Shown piece by piece: positions 8,254 through 16,862 of a stretch of 64,000 nt of DNA. The first letter of the stretch is position 1. Each line of letters starts with the position of its first letter. The DNA lies in contig CAJTZJ010000002.1 of assembly GCA_910583925.1 (NCBI GenBank), positions 135,738 to 199,737 of the forward strand, read 5' to 3'. This DNA is from an uncultured Eubacterium sp. Lineage in GTDB: Bacteria; Bacillota; Clostridia; Oscillospirales; Acutalibacteraceae. The notes below the pieces were generated by a model. The model was not told the origin of the DNA, made no database searches, and was given only the letters and a program-made list of their open reading frames with translations. The position numbers and the translations under genes are program-made.

Positions 8254-9177
8254 ATGGCTGTATATAAAAAAGAATATTTTGGAATTGCAAGAAAAATTGT
8301 ATCTAATATGACTTGTGAAAGCTGGGAACAAATCCCCCATACTGCAATGGGATATGAAGCCGATGTTACGGAATTTCTTGCAGAGCTTAAAAAGATTAAT
8401 GCTTCAATAGAAAACAAAGAAGATAAAATTACGGTTAATACTGCAATAATGAAGGTTATCTGTGAGGGACTTAAGTCTGCTCCGAAAATGAATTGTACAT
8501 TGGATTTCAGAAGGAAGCTTGTAAGAGGCACTCTTAACTATAATGATACTATAGATATTTCCATGCCGATGATTTTAAAATCAGGCGAAATGATGACGGT
8601 TAATCTTCATGATATGGGCAACAAATCTTTAACTGAATTTGCGGCTCAGATTAAAGACACAATTCGCCGTGCAAATAATTCGGATATGGATGAAACGATG
8701 TATCAGGTATCTCTTAATTACACGCTGGAAGGTCTAAAAAAGGGAAATATTATAGGCGCTCTTAATAAATTGTTTGGCTCAAAGATGCCCGGTCCTCATA
8801 GAGTAAGAAACCTTTCCGGAAATCAGAAAAAAGAGTATTATTCTATTCCTGTTGAGGATAGATTAACAAGACATGATATTGAACAGGGCACAACTACAAT
8901 TACAAATCTTGGCTCAATTTATAGAGAACAAAAGGGCGCATGTTTCCTTCTTGAGATTATTCCCCCGCAGACGTCTGCTTTTGCAATCAATGCAATTCAA
9001 AGACGCCCTGTAGTTAAGATAGATGAAAACGGGCAAGAAACAATTGAAATCCGTTCCATACTTCCGATTACAATTGCCATCGATCATCGTGCTCTGGATT
9101 ACGGCGATTGTGTTCCGTTTATGGAAAAGCTTGATGAAATTTTTGATAATCCATCAATTATAAAAAAATGGAAATAA
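8254..9177 (+). CDS. Stand-alone E2/CAT-type acyltransferase
   Basis: This 307-residue protein resembles the catalytic domain of 2-oxo-acid dehydrogenase E2 subunits (the chloramphenicol acetyltransferase fold). The C-terminal sequence ITIAIDHRALDYGDCVPFME carries the His and Asp of the DHRxxD motif, and TTTITNLGSI resembles the E2 'xxNLG' region. There is no lipoyl or E1-binding domain, and no E1 or E3 gene nearby, so it is unlikely to act in a dehydrogenase complex; an acyl-CoA-dependent transfer on another substrate is likelier. A GGAGA site precedes ATG 8254. Its promoter is a near copy of the one before the upstream small membrane protein. Confidence 0.8.
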   Translation: MAVYKKEYFGIARKIVSNMTCESWEQIPHTAMGYEADVTEFLAELKKINASIENKEDKITVNTAIMKVICEGLKSAPKMNCTLDFRRKLVRGTLNYNDTIDISMPMILKSGEMMTVNLHDMGNKSLTEFAAQIKDTIRRANNSDMDETMYQVSLNYTLEGLKKGNIIGALNKLFGSKMPGPHRVRNLSGNQKKEYYSIPVEDRLTRHDIEQGTTTITNLGSIYREQKGACFLLEIIPPQTSAFAINAIQRRPVVKIDENGQETIEIRSILPITIAIDHRALDYGDCVPFMEKLDEIFDNPSIIKKWK

Positions 9178-9198
9178 TATTACAGTTAGCTTAAAAAA

Positions 9199-9236
9199 TT
9201 CGGGGGGGCAGCCTGGGCTGTCCCCCGAACTTTTTT
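9199..9236. terminator. Strong bidirectional terminator between convergent genes
   Basis: The G-rich stem TTCGGGGGGGCAGCC pairs with GGCTGTCCCCCGAA around a two-base loop, with a T-run on the plus side (9231-9236) and A-runs upstream that serve the minus-strand transporter gene. Confidence 0.9.
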
Positions 9237-9240
9237 GAAA

Positions 9241-10995
9241 TCAAAGCTTATATTTTTCTAAATATTTTTGAAAAACTTCGGAAAAGGTTTTATTGTCAAT
9301 ATTTTTTATGATTCTTAAATAGGAATGAGGCTGATAGCTTTTCTGCGAAAGCTCTATAGTGCAGACAGCAAGGTTGGAGCAATGGTCAGCAATGCGTTCA
9401 AAGGAATTGATTATATCAAAAAACAGTATTCCGTTTTCAATGCTGCATTCACCGCTTTGCATTCTTTTTGCGTGCATACCGCGAAGCTCGGAATTCAGAT
9501 TGTTTATTACCTGTTCAAGCGGTTCGATGGTTTTTGCCAACTCAACATCATCGTCTGTAAATGCTTTTAGTGATTTTTCAACGATTTCGCTTACGGCATC
9601 ACTCATAATCTCTATGCCGTAATTGGCCTCATATGAAAAATTTATTCTGCCTTTTTGCATTTTTCTTTTTGCTCTTAAGATATTTATTCCGTAATCGCCG
9701 ATTCTTTCAAAATTACCTATTGCATGGCTTAGTTTAGATATTTTTACTGCCTCATCAATATTTAAATCCATTGAGCTTATTTTCATAATATAGGTTTGAA
9801 GCTTGTCCTCATAATTATCAAGCTTCTTTTCATTTTCAGTTATTTTTTTATCATTTACTTCAGAATAATCATTGATGAAATCAAGGCACAGCATGATATT
9901 GTTTTTGGCAAGTTCACCCATTTTACAGCATTCGTCAATCGCTTTGTTTATTGCATAGGAGGGTGAAAAAAGGAATTTTCTGTCAACAAGTGCATCTGTC
10001 TTTCCGCTTTTTCCATCCTTGATGATAAAGCGGGAAAGCTTTTCAAGCAGACCGCCGAACGGAAATAAAACAGCGGTTGCAAATATGTTGAATAAGGAAT
10101 GAATAACTGCAATCCCGGCAGCATTGACAGGGTTGCTGATAAATGAAAATTCAAAAATGGCATTAATGCCGTAGAATAAGACCATTGCAAGTACTACGCC
10201 TATTGTATTGAATGCAAGATGTATAACGGATGTTCTTTTTCCGTTTTTGCTTGTTCCTATTGAAGAAATTAATGCCGTTATGCAGGTTCCGATATTCTGC
10301 CCCAGAATTATCGGAAATGCCGTACCTACGGTTATTGAGCCTGTTATGGTAAGTGCCTGCAGAATTCCGACACTTGCTGATGAAGACTGTATAACAGCGG
10401 TAAGCAGCATGCCTGCCAGTAAACCCAAAACAGGGTTTGAAAATTTAACAAGCAGATTAGTGAATTCGGGAACATCCTTCAGGGGTTCAACGGCACCGCT
10501 CATTGCTTCCATTCCAAACATTAAAACTGCAAATCCAAGCAGAATGGAACCGATGTTTTTTTTCTTATCGCTTTTGCAGAATAAATATAAAATGATTCCA
10601 ATCAGAGCTAAAACAGGCGTAAATGAAGATGGCTTCAGCAAGCTTATAAATATATTGGAACTTTGTATTCCTGTAAGCGAAAGCAGCCAGCTCGTTATTG
10701 TTGTGCCTATGTTTGCGCCCATTATGATTCCGGTAACCTGACTTAATGACATTATACCCGAATTAACAAAGCCAACCGACATAACAGTTACGGCTGATGA
10801 TGATTGAATAATTGCTGTAATTGCCGCTCCGAATATTAATCCCTTCAGACGGTTGCTTGTCATTCCTTCAAGGATAGATTCAAATTTTCCTCCGCCCAGT
10901 TTTTCAAGTGAGCCTCCCATATAATTCATTCCAAATAGGAACAGGGCAAGTCCGCCTGCCAAAGTCAAAATATTAAATATACTCAAATTTTTCAC
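9241..10995 (-). CDS. Second Na+/phosphate cotransporter with PhoU domain
   Basis: This 584-residue paralogue of the protein at 3261 has the same build: two QSSSA-bearing membrane repeats (AIIQSSSAVTVM, AVIQSSSASVGI), GANIGT and GQNIGT elements, then a C-terminal PhoU-like helical domain. The start MKNLSIFNIL at 10995 follows a GAGGTG site. It faces the acyltransferase gene across a shared terminator. The promoter region contains a 27-bp element nearly identical to one before the first transporter, so both are probably co-regulated by phosphate. Two copies may differ in affinity or in the phosphate range they serve. Confidence 0.93.
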   Translation of the reverse strand: MKNLSIFNILTLAGGLALFLFGMNYMGGSLEKLGGGKFESILEGMTSNRLKGLIFGAAITAIIQSSSAVTVMSVGFVNSGIMSLSQVTGIIMGANIGTTITSWLLSLTGIQSSNIFISLLKPSSFTPVLALIGIILYLFCKSDKKKNIGSILLGFAVLMFGMEAMSGAVEPLKDVPEFTNLLVKFSNPVLGLLAGMLLTAVIQSSSASVGILQALTITGSITVGTAFPIILGQNIGTCITALISSIGTSKNGKRTSVIHLAFNTIGVVLAMVLFYGINAIFEFSFISNPVNAAGIAVIHSLFNIFATAVLFPFGGLLEKLSRFIIKDGKSGKTDALVDRKFLFSPSYAINKAIDECCKMGELAKNNIMLCLDFINDYSEVNDKKITENEKKLDNYEDKLQTYIMKISSMDLNIDEAVKISKLSHAIGNFERIGDYGINILRAKRKMQKGRINFSYEANYGIEIMSDAVSEIVEKSLKAFTDDDVELAKTIEPLEQVINNLNSELRGMHAKRMQSGECSIENGILFFDIINSFERIADHCSNLAVCTIELSQKSYQPHSYLRIIKNIDNKTFSEVFQKYLEKYKL

Positions 10996-11049
10996 CTCTT
11001 CAAGAAAATAAAGAATAACGGTTAAATATAAGTTTAGTATTTGTAATGA

Positions 11050-11076
11050 TTCGGTAAAAAAATATGTATTTTATGT
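11050..11076 (-). promoter_or_regulatory. Shared nptA promoter element, copy 2
   Basis: Read on the minus strand this 27-bp element starts ACATAAAA, contains ATATTTTTTTA and ends CCGAA. It matches 23 of 27 positions of 3157-3183 and sits 54 bases before the transporter start, with a TACAAA -10-like hexamer just after it. Confidence 0.55.
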
Positions 11077-11106
11077 AAATTTTCAAAATTATTCCGAACA
11101 TAAAAA

Positions 11107-11135
11107 AGAGAGAGCCGAAACTCTCTCTGAAAAAC
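11107..11135 (-). terminator. Terminator of the FGGY kinase gene
   Basis: The arms AGAGAGAG (11107-11114) and CTCTCTCT (11121-11128) form a hairpin; on the minus strand it is followed by a run of T. Confidence 0.75.
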
Positions 11136-11151
11136 AATGAATTAATATGTA

Positions 11152-12768
11152 TTAACTATTAAGAATTGCAAAGTTTTCCTTGTTTGATTTATAAAGATTC
11201 TGGAATACTCTGAAATTTCTGTTATAGATATCCTTATGCTCAGGATTCGGATAATAATGCTTTTTTGCAGGAATAAGCGGCTTAACATGTTCAAGTGACG
11301 GAATCAGATTCAATCCTACTGCGATGCAGGCCGCAGCACCTACAGCACCTACATTCTGAGGACTGTCTACAACCTCGATCTCGCGCTGTAAAATATCGGA
11401 AAGAATCTGGCAGGTAACCTCGCCCAAAGCACCGCCGCCGCAGAAGCGGATAACCTTAGAAATTTGAACCTCTTTTTTGATATCCTGTCTTTCGAGCATC
11501 CATCTCATATGGAAGCAAATGCCCTCAATAACGGCCCTTATCAATTCGGTTTTTCCTGTGTCAATCTTGATATTAAAAAACATACCGGCAGCATTTGGGT
11601 CTTCAAACGGGCAGCGGTTGCCGTGCAGCCATGGCGTAAAGATCGTTCCGTTAGAGCCTGCAGGAACAGTGTCAATAACCTGTTCCATATAATCGTAAAG
11701 ATTAATTTGCAATGCTTCAACTGCATCTGATACATTCTTGTCATGAAGATAAACTCTGATATCGTCAAGAGCAAGGTGGTCCTTAACCCATTCAACGCAT
11801 TTATTTGATGTTTCCAGTTCTCCGAAATAGTTGTATTTTCCGGGATCGGCGCCAACGATTGCAGCCATCATTGCACTTGCATCAACAACCTGCTTGTTAA
11901 CTACTGTTCCAACCCAGCCGGAGGTACCGCTGTAAATATGTGTATCGCCGATTGATACTGAGCCTGTTCCGACACCGATAAGCGAAGCATCGCCACCGCC
12001 GCCGAATACAGCTGTTCCCGCAGCAAGTCCAAGTTCTTCGGCTGCCTTTTCGGTAACCTCGCCAACCTTTTCCGTGCATTTCTTGATTTCTGGCAGATGC
12101 TTCATATCAACACCAACCATATCGCAGATAGGCTTGCACCAGCCCTCGTGACCTTTTCTTGTATCATAAAGAAGCGTAGCAAAAGCGCTGTCTTCTGTCA
12201 TAACAAATTCACCGCTTGCACGGCAGATAAGATATTCCTTAACATCAAGCCATTTATAAACTTTTGAGAAAACTTCGGGTTCATGAGCCTCAACCCATTT
12301 GTATTTCCAGATAGGGTCTTTAACGGAAGAACTTACGGCACCTGTGTATTTAAGATATTTGAGAAGCTTTGAAACCTCTGCGCCGGCAATCTGAACGCCA
12401 TGTGCAATTCCTTTTTTCAGTTCTTCTCTTGCACGCTGATCCATATAGCTCATAGGATGGCGAACGCAGTTGCCCTCTTTGTCAACAAGCACAAGTCCCT
12501 GCATCTGAGAACAGAATGATATACCCTCAATCTGCTCCTTGCTTACATAAGGCACCTTTTCAAAAACGCTTTTCGTTGAAATGCACATAGCGTTCCACCA
12601 TTCATCTGCATGCTGTTCAGCGCCGCCCTTAACACCTGTTTCATCGTCTACATAAAGCTTGTAGCCAAGTGTTGCAGAGCCAAGGATTTTGATTTCCTCA
12701 TCAATTTCGATAAGGCAGGTTTTAATTCCTGTTGTGCCGATGTCATAAGTAATAACATATTTACCCAT
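11152..12768 (-). CDS. FGGY-family carbohydrate kinase (xylulokinase-like)
   Basis: This 538-residue sugar kinase has the two-domain FGGY/actin-like fold: N-terminal phosphate loop ITYDIGTTGIKTCL, substrate-region YMDQRAREE, central GGGGDASLIGVGTG, and C-terminal RFCGGGALGEVTCQILSDIL with SPQNVGAVGAA. It would phosphorylate a sugar or polyol using ATP; the exact substrate is not readable. It overlaps the stop of the TetR gene by one base and is divergent from an aminotransferase and an aldolase, so it probably acts in one catabolic route with them: kinase first, aldolase afterwards. Confidence 0.88.
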   Translation of the reverse strand: MGKYVITYDIGTTGIKTCLIEIDEEIKILGSATLGYKLYVDDETGVKGGAEQHADEWWNAMCISTKSVFEKVPYVSKEQIEGISFCSQMQGLVLVDKEGNCVRHPMSYMDQRAREELKKGIAHGVQIAGAEVSKLLKYLKYTGAVSSSVKDPIWKYKWVEAHEPEVFSKVYKWLDVKEYLICRASGEFVMTEDSAFATLLYDTRKGHEGWCKPICDMVGVDMKHLPEIKKCTEKVGEVTEKAAEELGLAAGTAVFGGGGDASLIGVGTGSVSIGDTHIYSGTSGWVGTVVNKQVVDASAMMAAIVGADPGKYNYFGELETSNKCVEWVKDHLALDDIRVYLHDKNVSDAVEALQINLYDYMEQVIDTVPAGSNGTIFTPWLHGNRCPFEDPNAAGMFFNIKIDTGKTELIRAVIEGICFHMRWMLERQDIKKEVQISKVIRFCGGGALGEVTCQILSDILQREIEVVDSPQNVGAVGAAACIAVGLNLIPSLEHVKPLIPAKKHYYPNPEHKDIYNRNFRVFQNLYKSNKENFAILNS

Positions 12769-13451
12769 TATTTTCCCTCCGTGTAATCACTTTTCTTTTT
12801 TTCAAAAGTAAATGCAGATTCTATAAATTTTAAAAGCTGATTTACAATTTCATCGTCGTTAAGTTCATCTGTATCAACACCCGTATATATTCGCAATCTT
12901 TCCTTGTAATATTCGCAGGTAAAGGAAAACTGAAGCGTTGTAAGCAGGTTATCAAGAAAAAAGGCAAAAAGCCTTGGGTCAAGATCCTGGCGTACATCTC
13001 CCCCGGCAAGTGCCTGAGCGATAGATGTTATATATTTTCGGCTTGTTACGCTTTCTATTTCTCTTGCAAGCATAACAGCTCTCTTTCCGTCTTTTTCAGC
13101 AGTTATTTCATTATACAGTTTTATATATTTGATGTTTTTTCTTGAAAGTTCGCAGGCGGCACGAAGAAGCTTTTCAGCTTTGATAAGAAGCTTATCTTGG
13201 CTAATCATAATTTCTTCAACGGCATCTTCAAGAATTTTCATTCCTCTTGTTATACAGGTTAAAAACAAATCTTCCTTTGTGGAAAAGTATTTATACATTA
13301 ATCCGATGCTGATTCCTGCGTTATGGGCAATAACGTTTATATTTGCGTTTTCATATCCCTTTGAAGAAAATTCATCTGTGCCAACCTCAAGAATGAATTC
13401 TTTTCGTTCTTCGGGAATTTTTTCAAAGGCTTCTTTATAATGTTTTATCAT
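12768..13451 (-). CDS. TetR/AcrR-family transcription regulator
   Basis: This 227-residue protein has an N-terminal HTH of TetR type (residues ~18-60, motif NVIAHNAGISIGLMYKYFSTKEDLF) and a helical ligand-binding C-terminal domain. It heads a two-gene minus-strand unit with the FGGY kinase and is divergent from the aminotransferase gene. The intergenic region has a perfect dyad at 13658-13673 just after the -10 of the divergent promoter, a typical repressor position. It probably senses an intermediate of the pathway. Confidence 0.9.
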   Translation of the reverse strand: MIKHYKEAFEKIPEERKEFILEVGTDEFSSKGYENANINVIAHNAGISIGLMYKYFSTKEDLFLTCITRGMKILEDAVEEIMISQDKLLIKAEKLLRAACELSRKNIKYIKLYNEITAEKDGKRAVMLAREIESVTSRKYITSIAQALAGGDVRQDLDPRLFAFFLDNLLTTLQFSFTCEYYKERLRIYTGVDTDELNDDEIVNQLLKFIESAFTFEKKKSDYTEGK

Positions 13452-13614
13452 TTTTTAAAATTTTGTAGCATTGCACAAAAGAGTTTTTTTATTTTTATGC
13501 AAGTGCAACAAATCCCTCTCTTGTTGCTTAAACATAGTGTAAACATAGTAACACAAAATTCAAATTACTGCAATAATTAGGAAGAAATTTAAACAAAAAA
13601 TAATGAATAAGCGT

Positions 13615-13704
13615 TTGACAAATCGTTAAAAAGTGATATACTTAATATGTAAATATAGTGAGCAGTGGCTCACATCAAATATAATTAAGTGGCAGGTTCA
13701 CTTA
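13615..13704 (+). promoter_or_regulatory. Aminotransferase promoter with two operator-like dyads
   Basis: TTGACA (13615-13620) and TATACT (13637-13642) are 16 bp apart. Downstream are the perfect dyad GTGAGC-agtg-GCTCAC (13658-13673) and a second, TAAGTG-gcaggtt-CACTTA (13686-13704). Both share a GTG...CAC core and are good candidates for the divergent TetR protein. Confidence 0.65.
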
Positions 13705-13724
13705 AAAATTAAGGAGGAAAATTT

Positions 13725-15209
13725 ATGGATACAAGATTCGCTATTACAGAGTATCCTGATGCAGCTATTCTTACTTCACAGCTTGATGCGCTCATCAAAA
13801 AACCAATTTATTCAATCAGCAGAGAAGCTCTTAAAGAGTATGAAGACGAATATTTTGCAAAGAAATGCAAGAAGTCTAAAGAGCAGATTGAAGAAGCAAA
13901 GAATATCATTCCGGGCGGTGTTCAGCATAACCTTGCTTTCAACTATCCTTTCCCGATCGTTATGGTAAAGGCTAAGGGCAACAGACTTTATGATGTTGAC
14001 GGCAATGAATATTTTGATTTTCTTCAGGCCGGCGGTCCTACAATCATTGGCTCAAATGATGATGTTGTCAGAGAGAAGGTAAAAGAGCTTCTTGACGATT
14101 GCGGTCCATCAACAGGTCTTTTCCATCCTTATGAATATAAGCTTGCTAAGAAGATTTCAGAATGTGTTCCGTCAGTAGAAATGTTCCGTATGCTCGGTTC
14201 AGGTACTGAAGCTTGTATGTGTGCTGTTCGTGTTGCCCGTCTTGCTACAGGTCATAAGAATATTATTAAAATGGGTGGTGCTTACCACGGCTGGTCAGAT
14301 CAGCTTGCTTGGGGTATGCGTGTTCCGGGAACTCTTAACCTTCAGTCACACGGTGTTCCGATGTTCGTATTCAAGCATACTCAGGAATTCTTCCCGAATG
14401 ATCTTAAGTCACTTGAAAAGAAGCTTATCCTCAATAAGTTCCGCGGCGGTACAGCTGCTGTATTCATTGAACCAATCGGTCCTGAGTCAGCAACTCGTCC
14501 TGTAGATAAGGACTTCCCTAAGGGTGTTCAGGCTCTTTGCCGCAAGTATGGCGCTCTCCTTGTTTGTGATGAGGTTGTATCCGGCTTCCGTATCGGTCTT
14601 TCAGGTGCTCAGGGTTATTATGGTATTGATCCTGATATCTCAATTTTCGGTAAGATTATTGCCGGCGGTTATCCGGGCGCAGGCGGTATCGGCGGTCATA
14701 AGGAAGTTATGAAGTATCTTGGTGCGGGTCTTGATAAGGCTGAGGGCAAGAAGATTCATAAGGCTATGTGCGGTGGTACAATGGCTGCTACTCCTATTTC
14801 CTGCTGTGCCGGTTATACAGTAATCTGCGAAATCGAAAAGAGAAATGCTTGTCAGGTTGCAGGTCAGATGGCTGATCGTCTTGTTAAGGGTCTTAACGAA
14901 TCAATCAAAAAGTACGATCTTCCTTTCGTTTGCTACAATATCGGCTCTGTTTGCCATCTTCATACTGTTGCAACAATGCACTTCAAAGTGGATTGGAAAA
15001 AGCCTTGGACTATTCCTGGCACACTTAAGCAGACAAGTATCCGTCAGTCAGAAATGCAGTATATGGGTGCTGCTTATATGGCAGAAGGTCTTGTAACTCT
15101 TGCAGGTTCTCGTCTTTATACTTCAAGTGCTTACACTGAAGAAGATATTGATGAATGCATCAAGCGTTTCGACAGAGTGCTTTCAAAGTGCGTAAAAATT
15201 GATTATTAA
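13725..15209 (+). CDS. Class III aminotransferase (glutamate-1-semialdehyde mutase-like)
   Basis: This 494-residue PLP enzyme belongs to the class III (fold I) family. Visible features are GSGTEACMCAVRVAR (cofactor phosphate region), GGAYHGW, the Asp loop LLVCDEVVSGFR and the PLP lysine in IFGKIIAGGYPG. It is about 60 residues longer than typical HemL, with an extra N-terminal arm, and no heme genes are nearby, so HemL function is unlikely. A strong AAGGAGG site precedes ATG 13725, and codon choice looks highly expressed. The next gene is a class II aldolase after a hairpin. The likely role is removing an amino group from an amino sugar or amino polyol. Confidence 0.88.
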   Translation: MDTRFAITEYPDAAILTSQLDALIKKPIYSISREALKEYEDEYFAKKCKKSKEQIEEAKNIIPGGVQHNLAFNYPFPIVMVKAKGNRLYDVDGNEYFDFLQAGGPTIIGSNDDVVREKVKELLDDCGPSTGLFHPYEYKLAKKISECVPSVEMFRMLGSGTEACMCAVRVARLATGHKNIIKMGGAYHGWSDQLAWGMRVPGTLNLQSHGVPMFVFKHTQEFFPNDLKSLEKKLILNKFRGGTAAVFIEPIGPESATRPVDKDFPKGVQALCRKYGALLVCDEVVSGFRIGLSGAQGYYGIDPDISIFGKIIAGGYPGAGGIGGHKEVMKYLGAGLDKAEGKKIHKAMCGGTMAATPISCCAGYTVICEIEKRNACQVAGQMADRLVKGLNESIKKYDLPFVCYNIGSVCHLHTVATMHFKVDWKKPWTIPGTLKQTSIRQSEMQYMGAAYMAEGLVTLAGSRLYTSSAYTEEDIDECIKRFDRVLSKCVKIDY

Positions 15210-15220
15210 TCAATGATAAC

Positions 15221-15254
15221 AAGGGAGTGGGGATTTTTCCTACTCCCTTTGCTT
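15221..15254 (+). terminator. Hairpin between aminotransferase and aldolase genes
   Basis: AAGGGAGT... pairs with ...TACTCCCTT (15241-15249). The T-tract after it is broken (TTTGCTTGG), so it may act as a partial terminator or an mRNA stability hairpin in an operon. Confidence 0.55.
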
Positions 15255-15290
15255 GGTTTTAGAATATGAATTAAGATTAAGGAGAAAATT

Positions 15291-16508
15291 ATGGCTTACG
15301 AAATTGAAGAAGCTAAAAGATTAGTTGTTGATGCAGGCAAAAAGCTGATTGAAACAGGTCTGATTGCCCGCACATGGGGCAATGTTTCTGCTCGTATTTC
15401 AGATACTCAGTTTGTTATTACTCCTTCAGGAAGAGCCTATGAGGATTTAACACCTGAAGAAATCGTTGTTGTAAATATTGAGGATTGTGAATATGAGGGC
15501 GATATTAAGCCGTCATCGGAAAAGGGTGTTCACGCTGCTGCTTACAGACATCATCCTGAGGTTGATTTTGTTATCCATACACATCAGAGAGCGGCAACAA
15601 TTGTCAGCATTACAGGCATGGAAATCAGAAATGTTTATGCTGAATATAAAGATGTTCTCGGTGAAAGAGTTCCGACTGCCGATTATGCAATGTCAACAAC
15701 GAATTCTCTTCGTAAAAAGGTTGAAAACTGCATTGTGCTTAATCCGGATTGCTATGCGATTATGCTTATGCACCATGGTACGCTCTGTATGGGTAAATCA
15801 TATGATGAGGCTTTCAATATTGCCGAAACTCTTGAAAAATGCTGTGAAAGAGTAATTAAGGATAATTATATGCGCCATTCATGGGCAAGATCCTATTCTG
15901 ATGATGATAAAAGAAATTATTTCCTCAGAAAGAAGGATGCAGGTGAAATGCCTGAAACAATCTGTGATCTCGGCTCATCGGTAAGAAATGAAAATATGTT
16001 TACACTTACTGTTGGCGATATAACGGTTGATGTTGATATTGAAACAGGTCTTGGAATTAATGGTATTGCTCCTAAATGTGCTAAAATTCACAGGGCAATT
16101 TATCTTTCGGAAAAATGTTCAATGATTCAGCATTTGGCAACTCCTGATGTTATTGCTGTTTCCTGCACGGGCGATCCGATTATTCCTATGATTGATGATT
16201 TTGCTCAGATTGTAGGTCTTGATGTAAAATGCAGTCCTTGGATTGATGGCGATACGGATGATTGCGCAAAGAATCTTGCAAAGGCAATTAAGGGTAGAAA
16301 TGCCGTTCTTGTTCAGGGCAACGGCGCTCTTGTAACAGGTAATAGCGACGGTGATATGCAGGCGCTTGAAATTATTATGGATAAGGGCTGTGCTGCTGTT
16401 GTTGATGTAAGCATTTTCAACAGAGCGCATTATGTTCCGAAAATGGAATGCTTCCTGATGAGAACCGTTTACCTTGCTAAGTATTCAAAGCAGATTGATA
16501 AGAAATAA
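15291..16508 (+). CDS. Class II aldolase/adducin protein with a second, degenerate aldolase-like domain
   Basis: This 405-residue protein starts with a full class II aldolase domain (residues ~1-200) of the fuculose-phosphate/ribulose-phosphate epimerase type. Zinc ligands are seen in VIHTHQ and in MHHGTLCMG, and the catalytic acid is probably in IKPSSEKGVH. Residues ~225-400 look like a second copy of the fold (VLVQGNGALVTGNSDGDMQALEI resembles the third-ligand region), but the metal histidines are absent, the HG being replaced by NG. A normal member is ~210-230 residues, so this is a tandem fusion. A GGAGA site precedes ATG 15291. It would cleave a phosphorylated keto compound made by the neighbouring kinase. 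Confidence 0.85.
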   Translation: MAYEIEEAKRLVVDAGKKLIETGLIARTWGNVSARISDTQFVITPSGRAYEDLTPEEIVVVNIEDCEYEGDIKPSSEKGVHAAAYRHHPEVDFVIHTHQRAATIVSITGMEIRNVYAEYKDVLGERVPTADYAMSTTNSLRKKVENCIVLNPDCYAIMLMHHGTLCMGKSYDEAFNIAETLEKCCERVIKDNYMRHSWARSYSDDDKRNYFLRKKDAGEMPETICDLGSSVRNENMFTLTVGDITVDVDIETGLGINGIAPKCAKIHRAIYLSEKCSMIQHLATPDVIAVSCTGDPIIPMIDDFAQIVGLDVKCSPWIDGDTDDCAKNLAKAIKGRNAVLVQGNGALVTGNSDGDMQALEIIMDKGCAAVVDVSIFNRAHYVPKMECFLMRTVYLAKYSKQIDKK

Positions 16509-16529
16509 ATATCAAAATGGTAAAAATGA

Positions 16530-16562
16530 AAGCAGTTCACAATTGTGAACTGCTTTTTAATG
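16530..16562 (+). terminator. Terminator after the aldolase gene
   Basis: Perfect arms AAGCAGTTCAC (16530-16540) and GTGAACTGCTT (16545-16555) around AATT, followed by TTTAA. It overlaps the end of the convergent XRE gene. Confidence 0.85.
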
Positions 16563-16766
16563 TTTATTCGGTTTATCGGTTAATCCAAGAATATAATCAG
16601 TGGTTGTATCAAAAAAGTCTGCAAGTAAACATAAAGTGTGTAACGGTATATCCCTCTGTCCGTTTTCATAACGGGAATAGCAAACCTGTGTGCAATTCAG
16701 AAATCGGGCAACATCAATTTGCTTAATGTCCTTGTCTTCCCTGATATCCTTTAGTCTTAACTTCAT
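16557..16766 (-). CDS. Small XRE-family HTH regulator
   Basis: This 69-residue protein is essentially a single Cro/C1 helix-turn-helix (KQIDVARFLNCTQVCYSRYE) ending in TTTDYILGLTDKPNKH. It matches the other 69-residue XRE protein at 16863 in length and C-terminus, so the two come from a local duplication. The upstream region has paired ACCAnnnTGGT dyads that look like operators. It is probably an autoregulating repressor; the target is unknown. Confidence 0.82.
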   Translation of the reverse strand: MKLRLKDIREDKDIKQIDVARFLNCTQVCYSRYENGQRDIPLHTLCLLADFFDTTTDYILGLTDKPNKH

Positions 16767-16783
16767 ATAATACCACCAAAAGC

Positions 16784-16831
16784 ATTATAGGCAATACCAC
16801 ATTGGTATATTGATTTTCAAACCAAAATGGT
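16784..16831 (-). promoter_or_regulatory. Promoter with two ACCAnnnTGGT operators
   Basis: The perfect dyad ATACCA-CAT-TGGTAT (16794-16808) and a second ACCA-AAA-TGGT (16821-16831) lie just upstream of a minus-strand TATAAT at about 16784-16789. The first dyad falls between the -35 and -10 positions, as expected for repression by a small XRE protein such as the one it precedes. Confidence 0.6.
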
Positions 16832-16862
16832 ATACAATAAGTGATATCTGCTTCTTTGCAGT

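Noticed and set aside
10208..10741. Plus-strand ORF of 177 codons inside the second NptA gene
   Set aside because: Its composition mirrors the hydrophobic repeats of the transporter on the other strand; shadow frame. The same applies to the 132-codon frame at 3440-3838.
13725..15209. hemL (glutamate-1-semialdehyde aminomutase)
   Set aside because: It is ~60 residues longer than HemL and there are no heme genes nearby; the aldolase/kinase context points elsewhere.
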